Source: CAWGJC01 sp965276665 (GTDB taxonomy: Bacteria > Pseudomonadota > Alphaproteobacteria > Acetobacterales > Acetobacteraceae). Taken from it: a stretch of DNA of 64,000 bases. The notes below the pieces were generated by a model. That model ran no database searches. It was not told the origin of the DNA and saw only the letters and a program-made list of their open reading frames with translations. Below, in pieces: positions 24,934-34,137 of this stretch; position 1 is the first letter of the stretch; the number at the start of each line of letters is the position of its first letter. The stretch is from the NCBI GenBank assembly GCA_965276665.1, contig OZ255620.1, positions 1,922,001 to 1,986,000 of the forward strand. Direction: 5' to 3'. Both the position numbers and the translations under genes were made by a program.

Positions 24934-26536
24934 AACCCACCCCCGCCAGTCTCTCGCGGATTTGCGCGTCGAGCGCCTCCCGCTCCGCCATTTGCATGGC
25001 CAACTCGCCCGTCAGCCGCCGCATCCGCGCGTCGAACGACTCTTCGTCCTCTTCCACCGCTGAGGCGCCCACATAGCGCCCTGGCGTCAGCACATGCCCC
25101 TGCGCCGCAATTTCGGCCAGGCTCGCCGCGCGCGCAAAACCGGGCACGTCCGCATACCTTCCGTCCCGCTCGCGCCAGGCGTGGTAGGTGTCCGCCACCC
25201 GCGACACGTCCGCATCGTCCAGCACCTTCAGCGTGCGCGACGTCATCCGCCCCAGCCCGCGGGCGTCGATAAACAGCACTTCGCCGCGCCGGTCGCGCAA
25301 TGTCCGATCCTTCAGCAACCCGTTCGATTTGTCTCGCGCGACGAACCACAGGCACACCGGAATCTGCGTGGTGGCGAAGAGCTGGCCAGGGAGGGCCACG
25401 ATGCAATCGATCTGGTCCTTTTCGATCAGCTCGCGGCGTATCTCGCCCTCGCCCGATTGCTGGCTCGACAGGCTGCCGTTCGCCAGCACAAACCCCGCGA
25501 TGCCATAGGGAGCGAGGTGATAGTGGAAATGCTGCACCCAGGCGAAATTGGCATTACCCGGGGGTGGCGCGCCGAACCGCCATCGCGCATCGCCGCGCAG
25601 CCGCTCCCCGCCCCAATCGCTCATGTTGAACGGCGGATTGGCGAGAATGAAGTCGGCCTTCAGCGATCCGTGCAGATCCTCGTGGAAGCTGTCGGCCCAT
25701 TTGGTCCCGAGGTCGGCCGAAATCCCGCGAACGGCAAGGTTCATCCGCGCCAGTCGCCAGGTGGTCGGGTTCGACTCCTGGCCATAGATCGATATGTCGT
25801 CCGGCATCCCGCCGTGCGCGGCAACGAATTTCTCCGATTGAACGAACATGCCGCCGCTTCCGCAACAAGGATCGAGCACGCGCCCATGGAATGGCTGGAT
25901 CATCTCGACCAGCAGCCGCACCACCGAACCCGCGGTGTAGAACTGCCCGCCGCGCTTGCCCTCCGCCATCGCGAACTGACCCAAGAAATACTCATACACG
26001 CGGCCGAGCGTGTCCTCGCGATCGTCGTTGACGAGGTCCAGGTCGGAGAACAATGTAATGATCTCGCCCAGCTTGACCTGGTCGATTTCGGGCCGTGCGT
26101 AATTGCGTGTAAGCACGCCCTTGAGCCTTGGATTGTCACGTTCGATCAGGTCGAACGCCCGGTCGATCAAGACACCGATCGGGGGCTGCAGCTGTGTGGC
26201 ACGGCCCTTCAGCCAGTCCCATCGCGCCTCCTCGGGCACGTAGAAGACGTTGTGGCCAGTGAACTGGTCGCGGTCCTCCAGGGCATTGGCGACATAGGCG
26301 TCGCGCGTGCTGTCGGGGAACTCGCGCGCCTCCTCGACCGCATCACGTCGCACTTCGGCCTGGCGCGCGACGAAGCGATCCGAGACATACTTCAGGAAGA
26401 TCAGGCCGAGCGCGACGTGCTTGTACTCGGCGGCGTCCATGTTCCCGCGCAGCTTGTCAGCGGCGGCCCAAAGCGTGGCCTCAAGGGTGGCTGGTGTCCC
26501 GCGCGATGCCGCGCGGCCGTTGGGTTGGCGCGCCAA
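24923..26536 (-). CDS. hsdM: Type I restriction-modification methyltransferase subunit M
   Basis: N6-adenine methyltransferase (537 residues). The N-terminal domain has TLWAAADKLRGNMDAAEYKH. The catalytic domain carries motif I LDPCCGSGGMF (221-231) for SAM and motif IV NPPF (300-303). The start is placed at TTG 26536, because AGGGGAAG lies 7-8 bases upstream and the protein then begins LARQPNGRAAS as in homologues. The open frame runs 47 codons further upstream without family support. First gene of the operon hsdM-hsdS-abi-hsdR. Confidence 0.95.
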   Translation of the reverse strand: MARQPNGRAASRGTPATLEATLWAAADKLRGNMDAAEYKHVALGLIFLKYVSDRFVARQAEVRRDAVEEAREFPDSTRDAYVANALEDRDQFTGHNVFYVPEEARWDWLKGRATQLQPPIGVLIDRAFDLIERDNPRLKGVLTRNYARPEIDQVKLGEIITLFSDLDLVNDDREDTLGRVYEYFLGQFAMAEGKRGGQFYTAGSVVRLLVEMIQPFHGRVLDPCCGSGGMFVQSEKFVAAHGGMPDDISIYGQESNPTTWRLARMNLAVRGISADLGTKWADSFHEDLHGSLKADFILANPPFNMSDWGGERLRGDARWRFGAPPPGNANFAWVQHFHYHLAPYGIAGFVLANGSLSSQQSGEGEIRRELIEKDQIDCIVALPGQLFATTQIPVCLWFVARDKSNGLLKDRTLRDRRGEVLFIDARGLGRMTSRTLKVLDDADVSRVADTYHAWRERDGRYADVPGFARAASLAEIAAQGHVLTPGRYVGASAVEEDEESFDARMRRLTGELAMQMAEREALDAQIRERLAGVGYAW

Positions 26537-27037
26537 ATTATCTTCCCCTGAGATCCGATCTGCCCCTCGACATCCGTAGACTCGACGGTGCCGCGATCTT
26601 TGTACGATGGCAGGCTGGTCCAAGCCAGCCTTTGCGGCACGCCGGGACGGCTCGCCGATCGCCCGAGTTATCCACAACTCAGGCGTTGGGCGGCGGAGCA
26701 GGGGGCAGATGCTTCAAGCGAGGCTTGCGGCAGCCCCACTGGTCCGAGGCGAACGATACAGAGGAGCCTTTTGCCGCCAATAGGTTCCCAATTTGTCAAC
26801 GATCAGCTTGGAGCCTCCCTCGTCATAGGGCTATGGCGTAGACATAGTGCTCATCTTCGTCGAGCGTGGGCCGCCAAACGGATCGCGAGGAGAGAGTTCT
26901 GAGTGCCACATGCCGCTGGTCGCGCGGCCATACAGCCATGAGCCCCGCCCATAGCGCTTCCTTCCACTCACATGTCAAGAATGCGCCATCAAAGTCCGGG
27001 ACGATAGGCTAGTCCTCGACTGGCGACGATCGCCCTC
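26537..27037. other. Intergenic region upstream of hsdM
   Basis: Five hundred bases between the hsd operon and a TPR gene. It must hold the hsd promoter. A TTATCCACA sequence (near 26670) resembles a DnaA box but is single. No gene is supported. Confidence 0.45.
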
Positions 27038-27481
27038 TCAAGACGCGTCACAAGGAAGCGCGACTTGACCCAAGGCATGCCGATCGGCGGGGCTGAAAAC
27101 CTTCAACACTCCCTCGCCCCGCAAGCCGTAGGCCTGCCGGGCGTATTCCCGCGCGCGCGTCACGTCACCCAGGCGGAGGAATGACTTCGCCATTGTGAGC
27201 GACGCCTGTGGTGCCCGTTGAGAGGCGCACCACTCAAGCGCGGAGCCGGCCATTTCAAGAGCGCCATGGTAGTCGCCAACCTGGAGGAGGGCAGCGCCGA
27301 GACCGTCTCGGATCCAGTAGGTGATGTCGGCGCCCGGCAAATGCATTTCGGCGTAGTCGAAGGCTTCCTGCCACGCATGCCGCGCAGCCGCATGATCCGC
27401 AGCGACAGTGGACCTAATTCCGAGATTTGCCAGTTCGAGTGCGCGCGCCTTGTGCATTTCTTCGATTCTCTCTGAACTCAT
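27038..27481 (-). CDS. Small TPR-repeat protein
   Basis: A 147-residue helical protein, MSSERIEEMHKARALELANL, with three tetratricopeptide-like helix pairs: DHAAARHAWQEAFDYAEMHL, ALLQVGDYHGALEMAGSALE, and TMAKSFLRLGDVTRAREYAR followed by QAYGLRG. An AGGAGGAGGG ribosome site sits just before ATG 27481, which decides the start. TPRs bind proteins; no partner is evident. It is next to the restriction operon and the mobile region, where such small TPR proteins are often seen as cargo. The C-terminal 25 residues look atypical and could reflect a frameshift. Confidence 0.65.
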   Translation of the reverse strand: MSSERIEEMHKARALELANLGIRSTVAADHAAARHAWQEAFDYAEMHLPGADITYWIRDGLGAALLQVGDYHGALEMAGSALEWCASQRAPQASLTMAKSFLRLGDVTRAREYARQAYGLRGEGVLKVFSPADRHALGQVALPCDAS

Positions 27482-27882
27482 AACCCTCCTCCTTGCGGTC
27501 CGTTGAGTAGCGTGGCGAGGGCGCCGGCAGCGGGGCAAGCATGGCGATCAGCGGCATCATCACCTACCCCTGTTAAAAACAGGTTTTATGCGGCACTCGC
27601 CTAACCGGAATGGGGCTGTGCTCGCCCGCACCCCCGCACCCCTCCACCGGTGTCAGCGATCGCGATCGACCAACCCCTGATCCCTTCAGGGTATAGACGA
27701 TGGCACCCCGAGCCTGCTAGGCGGAGCGCAGACGCCGACGGTGACGCCGGCTGGCCTGTCACCAATTAGGCGCATGGGCGACAGAACCATCGCCGTTCTG
27801 AGGGCTGCGGATATCCGCGGCGGACACTTCTCCCGCCGGGGCGTGAAAGTCGCGGCCTCCGGCGCAGGCATTAGGAAAGACG
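27482..27882. other. Intergenic region before the glycan gene block
   Basis: About 400 bp between divergent genes. Contains CCCCTGATCCCTTCAGGGTAT and other short GC-rich palindromes but no gene. It should hold the promoters for the TPR gene and the plus-strand glycosyltransferase. Confidence 0.45.
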
Positions 27883-29340
27883 GTGGCGAGACTCTGGTTC
27901 GATGTCGAGGACCTCTTCGAGTACGCCCGTGCCAATCCCAGGCCGAGCGGCATCCAGCGAGTCGCGTACGAGCTCTACCGCACGGCGCAGGAACAATATG
28001 GCGCCGAGGGCCGAATCCATTTCGTGCGCCACGACACGGCGCGCAACACGTTCACCAGCGTCCCCTGGTCCGAGATCGAAGGGCTGTTCGGCGCCCTCGC
28101 GGTGCAGGAAAGGCCACCCCCGGCGCTTGCCGCGATGATGCAGACGAAGCCGCGCCCCGCCGTGCTCCGCTCACTGCGCACGCTGCTGCATCGGCTGCCG
28201 GTGCCGCTCCGCATCGAGATCCTGCAGGCGACCCGGCTGCAGATCGACGCCTGGGTCCTCTGGGGACGGATCGTCCGCAACATCTTCGTCCGGCTGATCC
28301 GCGGCCGCAGGCGGCAGGCGCATGCTGGTCCGGGCGCCGCGCCCGCGCGTTCCTCGCCGGGCGGCCAGGACGATTTCGAAGCGATGGCCGCCCCCGGCGA
28401 CATGCTGCTGGTGCTTGGCGCCCCTTGGTCGCATCCCGATTATGCCGGGCTGATCCGCACGCAGCGCGCCCGCCACGGTCTCCGCTTCGCGCTGCTGGTC
28501 TATGATCTGATCCCGATCCGTCGGCCGGAATGGTGCGATGCCGGGCTCGTTCGGCTGTTCCGCGCCTGGTTCGAGAGCGTGCTGCCGATGTCGGACATGA
28601 TCTTCGCGATCTCGCAGTCGACCGCGGAGGACGTCGCGCGCTATGGGCAGGAGCGAGGCATCGCTTTGCCGACGGTGCAGTCGGTGCCGATGGGCACCAC
28701 CTTCGGCACCGAGCGCACCGCCGCGCGCCGCACCCCCCGCCTGCCGCCGCCGCGGAGCTACGCGCTCTTCGTCTCCACGATCGAGGCGCGCAAGAACCAC
28801 CTGCTGCTGTTCCGGGTCTGGCAGCGCCTGCTCGCCGAAATGCCGCCGGGCGAGGTGCCCGATCTCGTCTTTGCCGGCCGGATCGGCTGGATGGTGCAGG
28901 ATCTGCTGCAGCAGATCGTCAATACCGAGCATCTCGACGGCAGGCTGGTGATCGTCGAGGGGCCGACTGATGCCGAACTCGCCGCCCTCTATGAGGACTG
29001 CCTGTTCACCGTCTTCCCGTCCTTCTACGAGGGCTGGGGCCTGCCGGTGACGGAAAGCCTGACCTTCGGCAAGCCGTGCGTCATCGCGGACCGGACCGCC
29101 CTGCCGGAAGCCGGCGGCACGCTTGCCCGGTGCTTCGACCCTGACAATCTGCACGATGCCTGCGCGGTGATCCGCAGTGTGATCGAGGACCATGAGGGGC
29201 TCGCGCGCTGGGAGGCGCGGATCAAGCGGGAATTCCGCCCTGTCCCCTGGTCCACCTCGGTGAATACGCTGCTAGCCGGTCTCGGCGACATGCCGGAGGA
29301 TGCCGTCCGGGCTTGCGGCGCTCCCGCGGAGACGCGATAA
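27883..29340 (+). CDS. Glycosyltransferase, GT4 family
   Basis: Retaining GT-B glycosyltransferase of 485 residues, likely transferring a sugar (often mannose) to a surface glycan. The N-terminus MARLWFDVEDLFEYARANP and PSGIQRVAYELYR are typical of this subfamily. The acceptor-side domain ends with LLVYDLIPIRRPEW. The donor domain has YALFVSTIEARKNHLLLFRV and TVFPSFYEGWGLPVTESL (the E-x7-E catalytic pattern), then GKPCVIADRTALPEAGG. GTG 27883 follows AGGAAAG and is taken as start. It is followed after 40 bp by a second GT4 gene with the same GIQRV signature. Confidence 0.87.
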   Translation: MARLWFDVEDLFEYARANPRPSGIQRVAYELYRTAQEQYGAEGRIHFVRHDTARNTFTSVPWSEIEGLFGALAVQERPPPALAAMMQTKPRPAVLRSLRTLLHRLPVPLRIEILQATRLQIDAWVLWGRIVRNIFVRLIRGRRRQAHAGPGAAPARSSPGGQDDFEAMAAPGDMLLVLGAPWSHPDYAGLIRTQRARHGLRFALLVYDLIPIRRPEWCDAGLVRLFRAWFESVLPMSDMIFAISQSTAEDVARYGQERGIALPTVQSVPMGTTFGTERTAARRTPRLPPPRSYALFVSTIEARKNHLLLFRVWQRLLAEMPPGEVPDLVFAGRIGWMVQDLLQQIVNTEHLDGRLVIVEGPTDAELAALYEDCLFTVFPSFYEGWGLPVTESLTFGKPCVIADRTALPEAGGTLARCFDPDNLHDACAVIRSVIEDHEGLARWEARIKREFRPVPWSTSVNTLLAGLGDMPEDAVRACGAPAETR

Positions 29341-29380
29341 TTCTGCTTATGTTATGTGACCAGCGTAGGCCGCGCAGCCG

Positions 29381-31486
29381 ATGACGCTGTCTGTCTTTCA
29401 TGCACCAGACGGCCAGGACGCGCTGCTCCGGCGCGCCTTTCGCGACAATCCGCAGGGCTTCTACATCGATCTCGCTGCCGGTGATCCGGAGGGGAGCTCG
29501 GCCACCCGCCTCCTCTATGAGCACGGCTGGCACGGGATCAACGTCGTGGCGGATGCCGCTGACGAGGCGCGCCTCGCCGCGGCGCGCCCGCGCGATCTCT
29601 GCCTCACAGGCCGCGGCGAACTCGGTTTCGCCGGTGTTTGCCGCGATTACGCGGAGGGGCGGGATGTTCATCTGTTGATCCTCGGCGCCGGAAATCCGGC
29701 AGCCGAGCTCGACGGGCCCGGCGCATCGCGGCCCTGGGCGATCGTCACACCGGCCGGGGCACCGATTTCCCGCTATCGCGAGGCATGGTTCGACGGGCGG
29801 AACCACGTGTTCATCGCCGAGGAGCGGTGGGATGCGCTTTACCGGAGTTTCTGTGCCGGCGCGGCAGACGAGATGCTCGATGCGGCCACCCTCCTGAAGC
29901 GGCTGCGTGCCACGGAAGCGGCGCTGGCGCGGGCGGAGGATGCGGGGGAATCGCTCAAGCAGGCGTGGCGCGCCGCTCTCGGGGGGGCGACCCGCGCCGC
30001 CGAACGCGCGGGCCGGCTCGCGGGACAGGAGCGTATTCGCACCATTCTCGCCGAGCAGCGTGCGGAGGCCGCGGAGGCGCTCGTGCAAACCCAAAAGACA
30101 TGGCTGGAGGCCGTGCGCACCAGCCGTTCCTGGCGCTACACCGCGCCGCTGCGCCGGGCCGCCGATGCGTTTCGCCGGACGCTGAGCCCGCCACCTGAAA
30201 TCGGGCCAAACACCCCCCGGCTCGAGCAGCCGGATGGCGGCGCCGACCGTCCCACCATCTTCGTCGAATGCACGCACACCTATGGCAGCCCGGTGAACAC
30301 TGGCATTCAGCGGGTGGTGCGCAACGTGGTGCGCCATCTCGACACCGTCGCGGCCTCGCATGGCTATGCGGTCAGCCCGGTCCGGCTGGTGGACAAGCGG
30401 TTCGTGGGCGCCGACGGGAAAACCGTGATCAGCGACAAGCAGCGGGCGCGCGCGGCGGGCGAGATCGCGCAGGAAGCCAATGGTCCGCGCCTCGAGCTCG
30501 ATCTGCGGGAATCGACCGAAGGCGACATCCTGCTCCTGCTCGACAGCGCATGGCACACGCCGATCTGGCCCGCGGTGGACCGGTTCAAGGCGCGCGGCGG
30601 TCGCGTCATCGGCGTGGTCTACGACCTGATCCCGATCTCGCATCCGCGCGGCTACGATTATGAATTCATCGCCGAATTCACCGCCTGGCTGCACAACCAG
30701 CTGCGCTATGCGGATGCGCTGATCGGCATCTCGCGCTCGGTCGCGCGCCAGCTCGACACCTATCTGCGGCGACAGGAAACGCCGCGCGATATCGCGATAT
30801 CGCATTTCTATCTCGGCGCCGATCTCGACTTCATGCAGGAGACCGACAAGGTGCGCTGGCGCGTGCGGGAGATTTTCGAAACCACCGCGCATGTTTTCCT
30901 GATGGTGGGCTCGATCGAGCCGCGCAAGAATCATGCCTTCGTGCTCGACGCGTTCGAGCGATTCTGGAAGGCTGGCGGCCAGGCTTGCCTCGTGATCATC
31001 GGCCGCCAGGGCTGGCGGACGGATGATTTCCTCGATCGGGTGGAGGATCATGACGAGTTCGATCGCCAGCTTCATCTGCTGCGCGACGTCAACGATTCAG
31101 AGCTCGATTTCGCCTACCGCAATGCCTCCGCGCTGGTCTTCGCCTCGCAGGTCGAAGGGTTCGGCCTGCCGATCGTCGAGGCGTTCGAGCGCGGGCTGCC
31201 GGTGCTGTGCAGCGATATCCCGGTGTTCCGCGAAATCGCCGAGAACCGGGCGGTGTTCTTCCCGCTCGATGATGTCCGCTCGCTCGCCGCCTCGCTCGCC
31301 GAATTCTGCCGCACCCGGGCGGCCTCGCGTCGGACCGAGCGCGACCCGCAGAAATGGCTGACCTGGGAGGAGAGCACGGAGCAGCTCGTCACCGCGATGA
31401 CCGAATGCATGCAGGCGCGCTCCGAAACGCCGGCGACAGACTCGGACGTGCTCTCGTGTCCCGATTCCGAAGTTCCGCATCTATGA
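29381..31486 (+). CDS. FkbM-like domain fused to a GT4 glycosyltransferase
   Basis: A 701-residue multidomain enzyme. Residues 1-160 resemble the SAM-binding half of FkbM methyltransferases (GFYIDLAAGDPEGSSATRLL, YEHGWHGINVVADAADEARL), but the catalytic remainder is short. Residues 170-290 are helical, with alanine-rich repeats and TSRSWRYTAPLRRA. From ~295 a GT4 glycosyltransferase follows: NTGIQRVVRNVVRHL, VVYDLIPISHPRGYDYE, FLMVGSIEPRKNHAFVLDAF and VFASQVEGFGLPIVEAFERG. Such fusions occur in glycan clusters that both methylate and extend chains. A hairpin with T-rich tail overlaps the stop. Confidence 0.82.
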   Translation: MTLSVFHAPDGQDALLRRAFRDNPQGFYIDLAAGDPEGSSATRLLYEHGWHGINVVADAADEARLAAARPRDLCLTGRGELGFAGVCRDYAEGRDVHLLILGAGNPAAELDGPGASRPWAIVTPAGAPISRYREAWFDGRNHVFIAEERWDALYRSFCAGAADEMLDAATLLKRLRATEAALARAEDAGESLKQAWRAALGGATRAAERAGRLAGQERIRTILAEQRAEAAEALVQTQKTWLEAVRTSRSWRYTAPLRRAADAFRRTLSPPPEIGPNTPRLEQPDGGADRPTIFVECTHTYGSPVNTGIQRVVRNVVRHLDTVAASHGYAVSPVRLVDKRFVGADGKTVISDKQRARAAGEIAQEANGPRLELDLRESTEGDILLLLDSAWHTPIWPAVDRFKARGGRVIGVVYDLIPISHPRGYDYEFIAEFTAWLHNQLRYADALIGISRSVARQLDTYLRRQETPRDIAISHFYLGADLDFMQETDKVRWRVREIFETTAHVFLMVGSIEPRKNHAFVLDAFERFWKAGGQACLVIIGRQGWRTDDFLDRVEDHDEFDRQLHLLRDVNDSELDFAYRNASALVFASQVEGFGLPIVEAFERGLPVLCSDIPVFREIAENRAVFFPLDDVRSLAASLAEFCRTRAASRRTERDPQKWLTWEESTEQLVTAMTECMQARSETPATDSDVLSCPDSEVPHL

Positions 31487-31507
31487 CGGCTGTCGGAATC
31501 GGGACAC
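31456..31507 (+). terminator. Hairpin over the 3' end of the fused glycosyltransferase gene
   Basis: A perfect 15-bp inverted repeat, GTGTCCCGATTCCGA (31456-31470) and TCGGAATCGGGACAC (31493-31507), with a 22-base loop, then TAGCTCTTTGTTTT. It can act as an intrinsic terminator. Alternatively it is a terminal arm of another small repeat element, since GGACACTAG recurs at 31575. Confidence 0.55.
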
Positions 31508-31580
31508 TAGCTCTTTGTTTTCAGTGGCCTGCTTATATCCTACGTCCGTCGCAAGGGCGGCGAACTTCGGAGGCAGGACA

Positions 31581-31688
31581 CTAGAGCATGTTCCGTTCGC
31601 ATTCACTCACTGCACAGGCTCTAGCTTTCTGTTTTGGCGAGCATCTTTATCCGCTCGAACGAGTCCGTTCGAACGGATGATGCTCTAG
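31581..31688. repeat. MITE-like repeat, copy B (intact termini)
   Basis: A 108-bp element with near-perfect terminal inverted repeats. The left end is CTAGAGCATGTTCCGTTCG; the complement of the right end is CTAGAGCATCATCCGTTCG (17 of 19 identical). TA dinucleotides flank both ends, as for IS630/mariner-type insertion. It encodes nothing. It resembles copy A at 6759-6861 and shares its first 8 bases with the IS630 terminus at 5718. Confidence 0.88.
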
Positions 31689-31691
31689 CGC

Positions 31692-33371
31692 ATGTGGGAC
31701 AAGAAGGAGAGCGGCGCCCCGCGCGCAGGCCTACGCGCGACGGGCGCGCTCGCCGTCGCCGCCATCACGGTCTGGACGTTCGCGCTCTCGCTCCGCGTGC
31801 CGCTGCTCTCGCATCTGCGGCTGATCGGCGGCGACACGCTCGACGGATCGCTCGCCCTCGCGATCCAGCTCCATTGGTCGAACGTGCTGCGGGGCGCCGC
31901 GCTGGCCTGGAACACCACCGACTACTTCTACCCGATCAAGGATACGCTCGGGTACAATGAGGGGTTTCTGATCTCGGGCGTGATCCTGGCGTTCTGGCGT
32001 GCGCTCGGCGCCGATGCCTTTCTCGGCCTGTTTCTCGTCGACGTCACCTACAAGGTGGTCGGCTTCGTCTCGCTTGCCGGTCTGGCGCGACGCTGGCTGC
32101 ACCTGCCGGTCGTGTTCTGCGCGCTTGCCGGCGCGCTCTACATTTCCGCGAACGGCTATTACCTGGCCACCGCCGTCCATTCGCAGTTTCTCACCTGCTT
32201 TCTGTTGCCGCTTCTTCTCCTGCTGCAACTGGAGATCGTGCGCGCCGCCGCGTCGCGCCGCATCGTCCGATTCTCGGCGCTCACCGCCGCCTTCGCGGTG
32301 CTGTTCGGCGCGCAGTTGCTGACGAGCTTCTACATAGCGTATTTCTTCCTGCTCGCGGCAATCGTGACTTGCGTGATCTGGGCCATCTACAGCCTCGCGA
32401 CGATCCCGCTTCGGACAATCCTGATGACGGTGCGCCCCCTGGTGACATTCGCGCTGGCTGAAGCGGCGGCCATCGTTATCTGTGCCATTCCGTTCCTGCT
32501 CGTCTATCTGCCAAAGGCGCGGGAGACCGGCATGCACACGCTGGCGGACATGATCCCCTACGCGCTGCGGCCGACCGACATCGTCAATGTGGGACCGTTC
32601 AACCTGCTCTGGAGCCGCGTCTATCAGGTAACGGCCGGCCGGCTGGTGCCTGACTGGCAAAACATTGCCGAGCTGGAGATCGGCCCGACGCCGCTGCTTT
32701 TCGCGGTGTTCCTGCTGGCCGGCATCCCGCTGCTCCGCGACCGGAATGGCTGGCGGCGGCAGATGCTGGCCGCGATGTGGTGCGCGAACCTGCTGCTGCT
32801 GATCGTCTTCATCCGCTGGCCGCATGGGCGCTGGATCTGGGCATCGATCTACCGCTTCATCCCGGGTGCTGCCGCGACGCGGGTGAGCTCGCGCCTGGAG
32901 CTCGTGCTGTACCTGCCGCTCGTGCTGATTGCCACGACGAGCCTCGCCGCGATGTGGCGCAAGCCCGCCTCGCGGGTCGCCGTCGGCCTGCTTGTGCTGC
33001 TTCTTCTGGTCGAGCAGGTGAACGATTTTCCGATCTTTCAGACCGATCGGATTGCGGAGGTTGCCTATTATGCCGGCTTTCCGGCCCCGCCCGCCGCGTG
33101 CGGTGCATTCTACGCCGAGAATAGCCGGCCCGGACCGGATGTGCTGACGCTCTACCGCCATAACGTGGACGCGATGGTGCTGGCGGAGCTGCGTGCGATT
33201 CCGACCGTCAACGGCTTTGCGACATTCCAGCCGCCGGGCTGGAATCTCATCCATCCCGACCAGCCCGCCTATCGCGAGGCGGTACACACCTGGCTGGCGA
33301 CGCACCCCGTCGCGGGAAAGGTCTGCGGCGTCGATTTCATCAACCGCCAATGGCAGGTGCCCGGACCATGA
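31692..33371 (+). CDS. Polytopic membrane protein, GT-C glycosyltransferase-like
   Basis: A 559-residue protein with about 10-12 predicted membrane helices, for example ALAVAAITVWTFALSLRV, FLTCFLLPLLLLLQLEIV and VAVGLLVLLLLVEQ. The first periplasmic loop has LIGGDTLDGSLALAIQLHWS and DYFYPIKDTLGYNEG, with the acidic residues often seen in GT-C or YfhO-like enzymes. A soluble C-terminal end has AIPTVNGFATFQPPGWNL. Its place among glycosyltransferases suggests a lipid-linked-sugar transferase. ATG 31692 lies only 4 bases after a MITE, so the native promoter may have been displaced. Confidence 0.7.
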   Translation: MWDKKESGAPRAGLRATGALAVAAITVWTFALSLRVPLLSHLRLIGGDTLDGSLALAIQLHWSNVLRGAALAWNTTDYFYPIKDTLGYNEGFLISGVILAFWRALGADAFLGLFLVDVTYKVVGFVSLAGLARRWLHLPVVFCALAGALYISANGYYLATAVHSQFLTCFLLPLLLLLQLEIVRAAASRRIVRFSALTAAFAVLFGAQLLTSFYIAYFFLLAAIVTCVIWAIYSLATIPLRTILMTVRPLVTFALAEAAAIVICAIPFLLVYLPKARETGMHTLADMIPYALRPTDIVNVGPFNLLWSRVYQVTAGRLVPDWQNIAELEIGPTPLLFAVFLLAGIPLLRDRNGWRRQMLAAMWCANLLLLIVFIRWPHGRWIWASIYRFIPGAAATRVSSRLELVLYLPLVLIATTSLAAMWRKPASRVAVGLLVLLLLVEQVNDFPIFQTDRIAEVAYYAGFPAPPAACGAFYAENSRPGPDVLTLYRHNVDAMVLAELRAIPTVNGFATFQPPGWNLIHPDQPAYREAVHTWLATHPVAGKVCGVDFINRQWQVPGP

Positions 33372-33429
33372 CCGGCCACCACCCGGCGCTCCGCACGAAC
33401 GCAGGAAGTCAGACCCGGGAGGAGGATTG

Positions 33430-34134
33430 ATGGCCGCCGAGGATCTGGTCGACGAACGCTATTACCAAGCCGCGAAGCCCGGCTCGCTGGCCGAGCGTCT
33501 GGTGGTCGCCGCCCGCGACAATATCTATCGCGATTTTGTCCGTCTCATGCGGCCGACGCCGGATAGCACGATCCTCGATGTCGGTGTCTCCGATGTCGTC
33601 GGCGAAGCGGCAAACGTGCTGGAACGGAAATACCCGCATCTCGAGCGCGTCACCGCGGTCGGTCTCGGCGTGGCGCAGGAGTTTCGGGCCATCTTCCCGC
33701 AAGTGGCCTATCGCCAGATCGAACCCGGGGAGAAGCTGCCCTTCGACGATCACTCGTTCGACATCGCGGTCAGCAATGCGGTTCTCGAACATGTGGGGAG
33801 TTTCGGCGCTCAGGCGGCCTTCGTCGCGGAGATGGCGCGGGTCGCGCGGGCCGTATTCATCAGCGTGCCGCACCGATTCTTTCCCGTCGAGCACCACACC
33901 GGGATCCCGCTGCTGCACTGGACCGAACCTTCCTTCGCCCTGGCCTGCCGGGCGATGAAGAAAGACGAGTGGACACGGGCCGAGAACCTGATCCTGATGA
34001 CCCGCGCCCGGCTTCGCCAGCTCATTCCCGCCGGCGCGGAGCGCGCGACCCATATCGGCACGACCGGCATCGGGCTCGGGCCGTTCAGCTCGAACCTGTT
34101 TCTGCGGCTCGAAAGAACCGACCGGCTTTCCTGA
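33430..34134 (+). CDS. SAM-dependent methyltransferase, class I
   Basis: A 234-residue Rossmann methyltransferase. After MAAEDLVDERYYQAAKPG come motif I TILDVGVSDVVGEAANVL, AVGLGVAQEFRAIFPQV, LPFDDHSFDIAVSNAVLEHV (motif IV) and RAVFISVPHRFFPVEHHTGI. The start ATG 33430 has GGAGGA 3-8 bases upstream. The gene ends 3 bases before a convergent methyltransferase gene. The substrate is probably a sugar or glycolipid intermediate; this is inferred from neighbours. Confidence 0.85.
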   Translation: MAAEDLVDERYYQAAKPGSLAERLVVAARDNIYRDFVRLMRPTPDSTILDVGVSDVVGEAANVLERKYPHLERVTAVGLGVAQEFRAIFPQVAYRQIEPGEKLPFDDHSFDIAVSNAVLEHVGSFGAQAAFVAEMARVARAVFISVPHRFFPVEHHTGIPLLHWTEPSFALACRAMKKDEWTRAENLILMTRARLRQLIPAGAERATHIGTTGIGLGPFSSNLFLRLERTDRLS

Positions 34135-34137
34135 TCG

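Noticed and set aside
26655..26685. Single DnaA-box-like TTATCCACA as replication origin
   Set aside because: One isolated copy with no AT-rich unwinding element or dnaA/parAB genes nearby.
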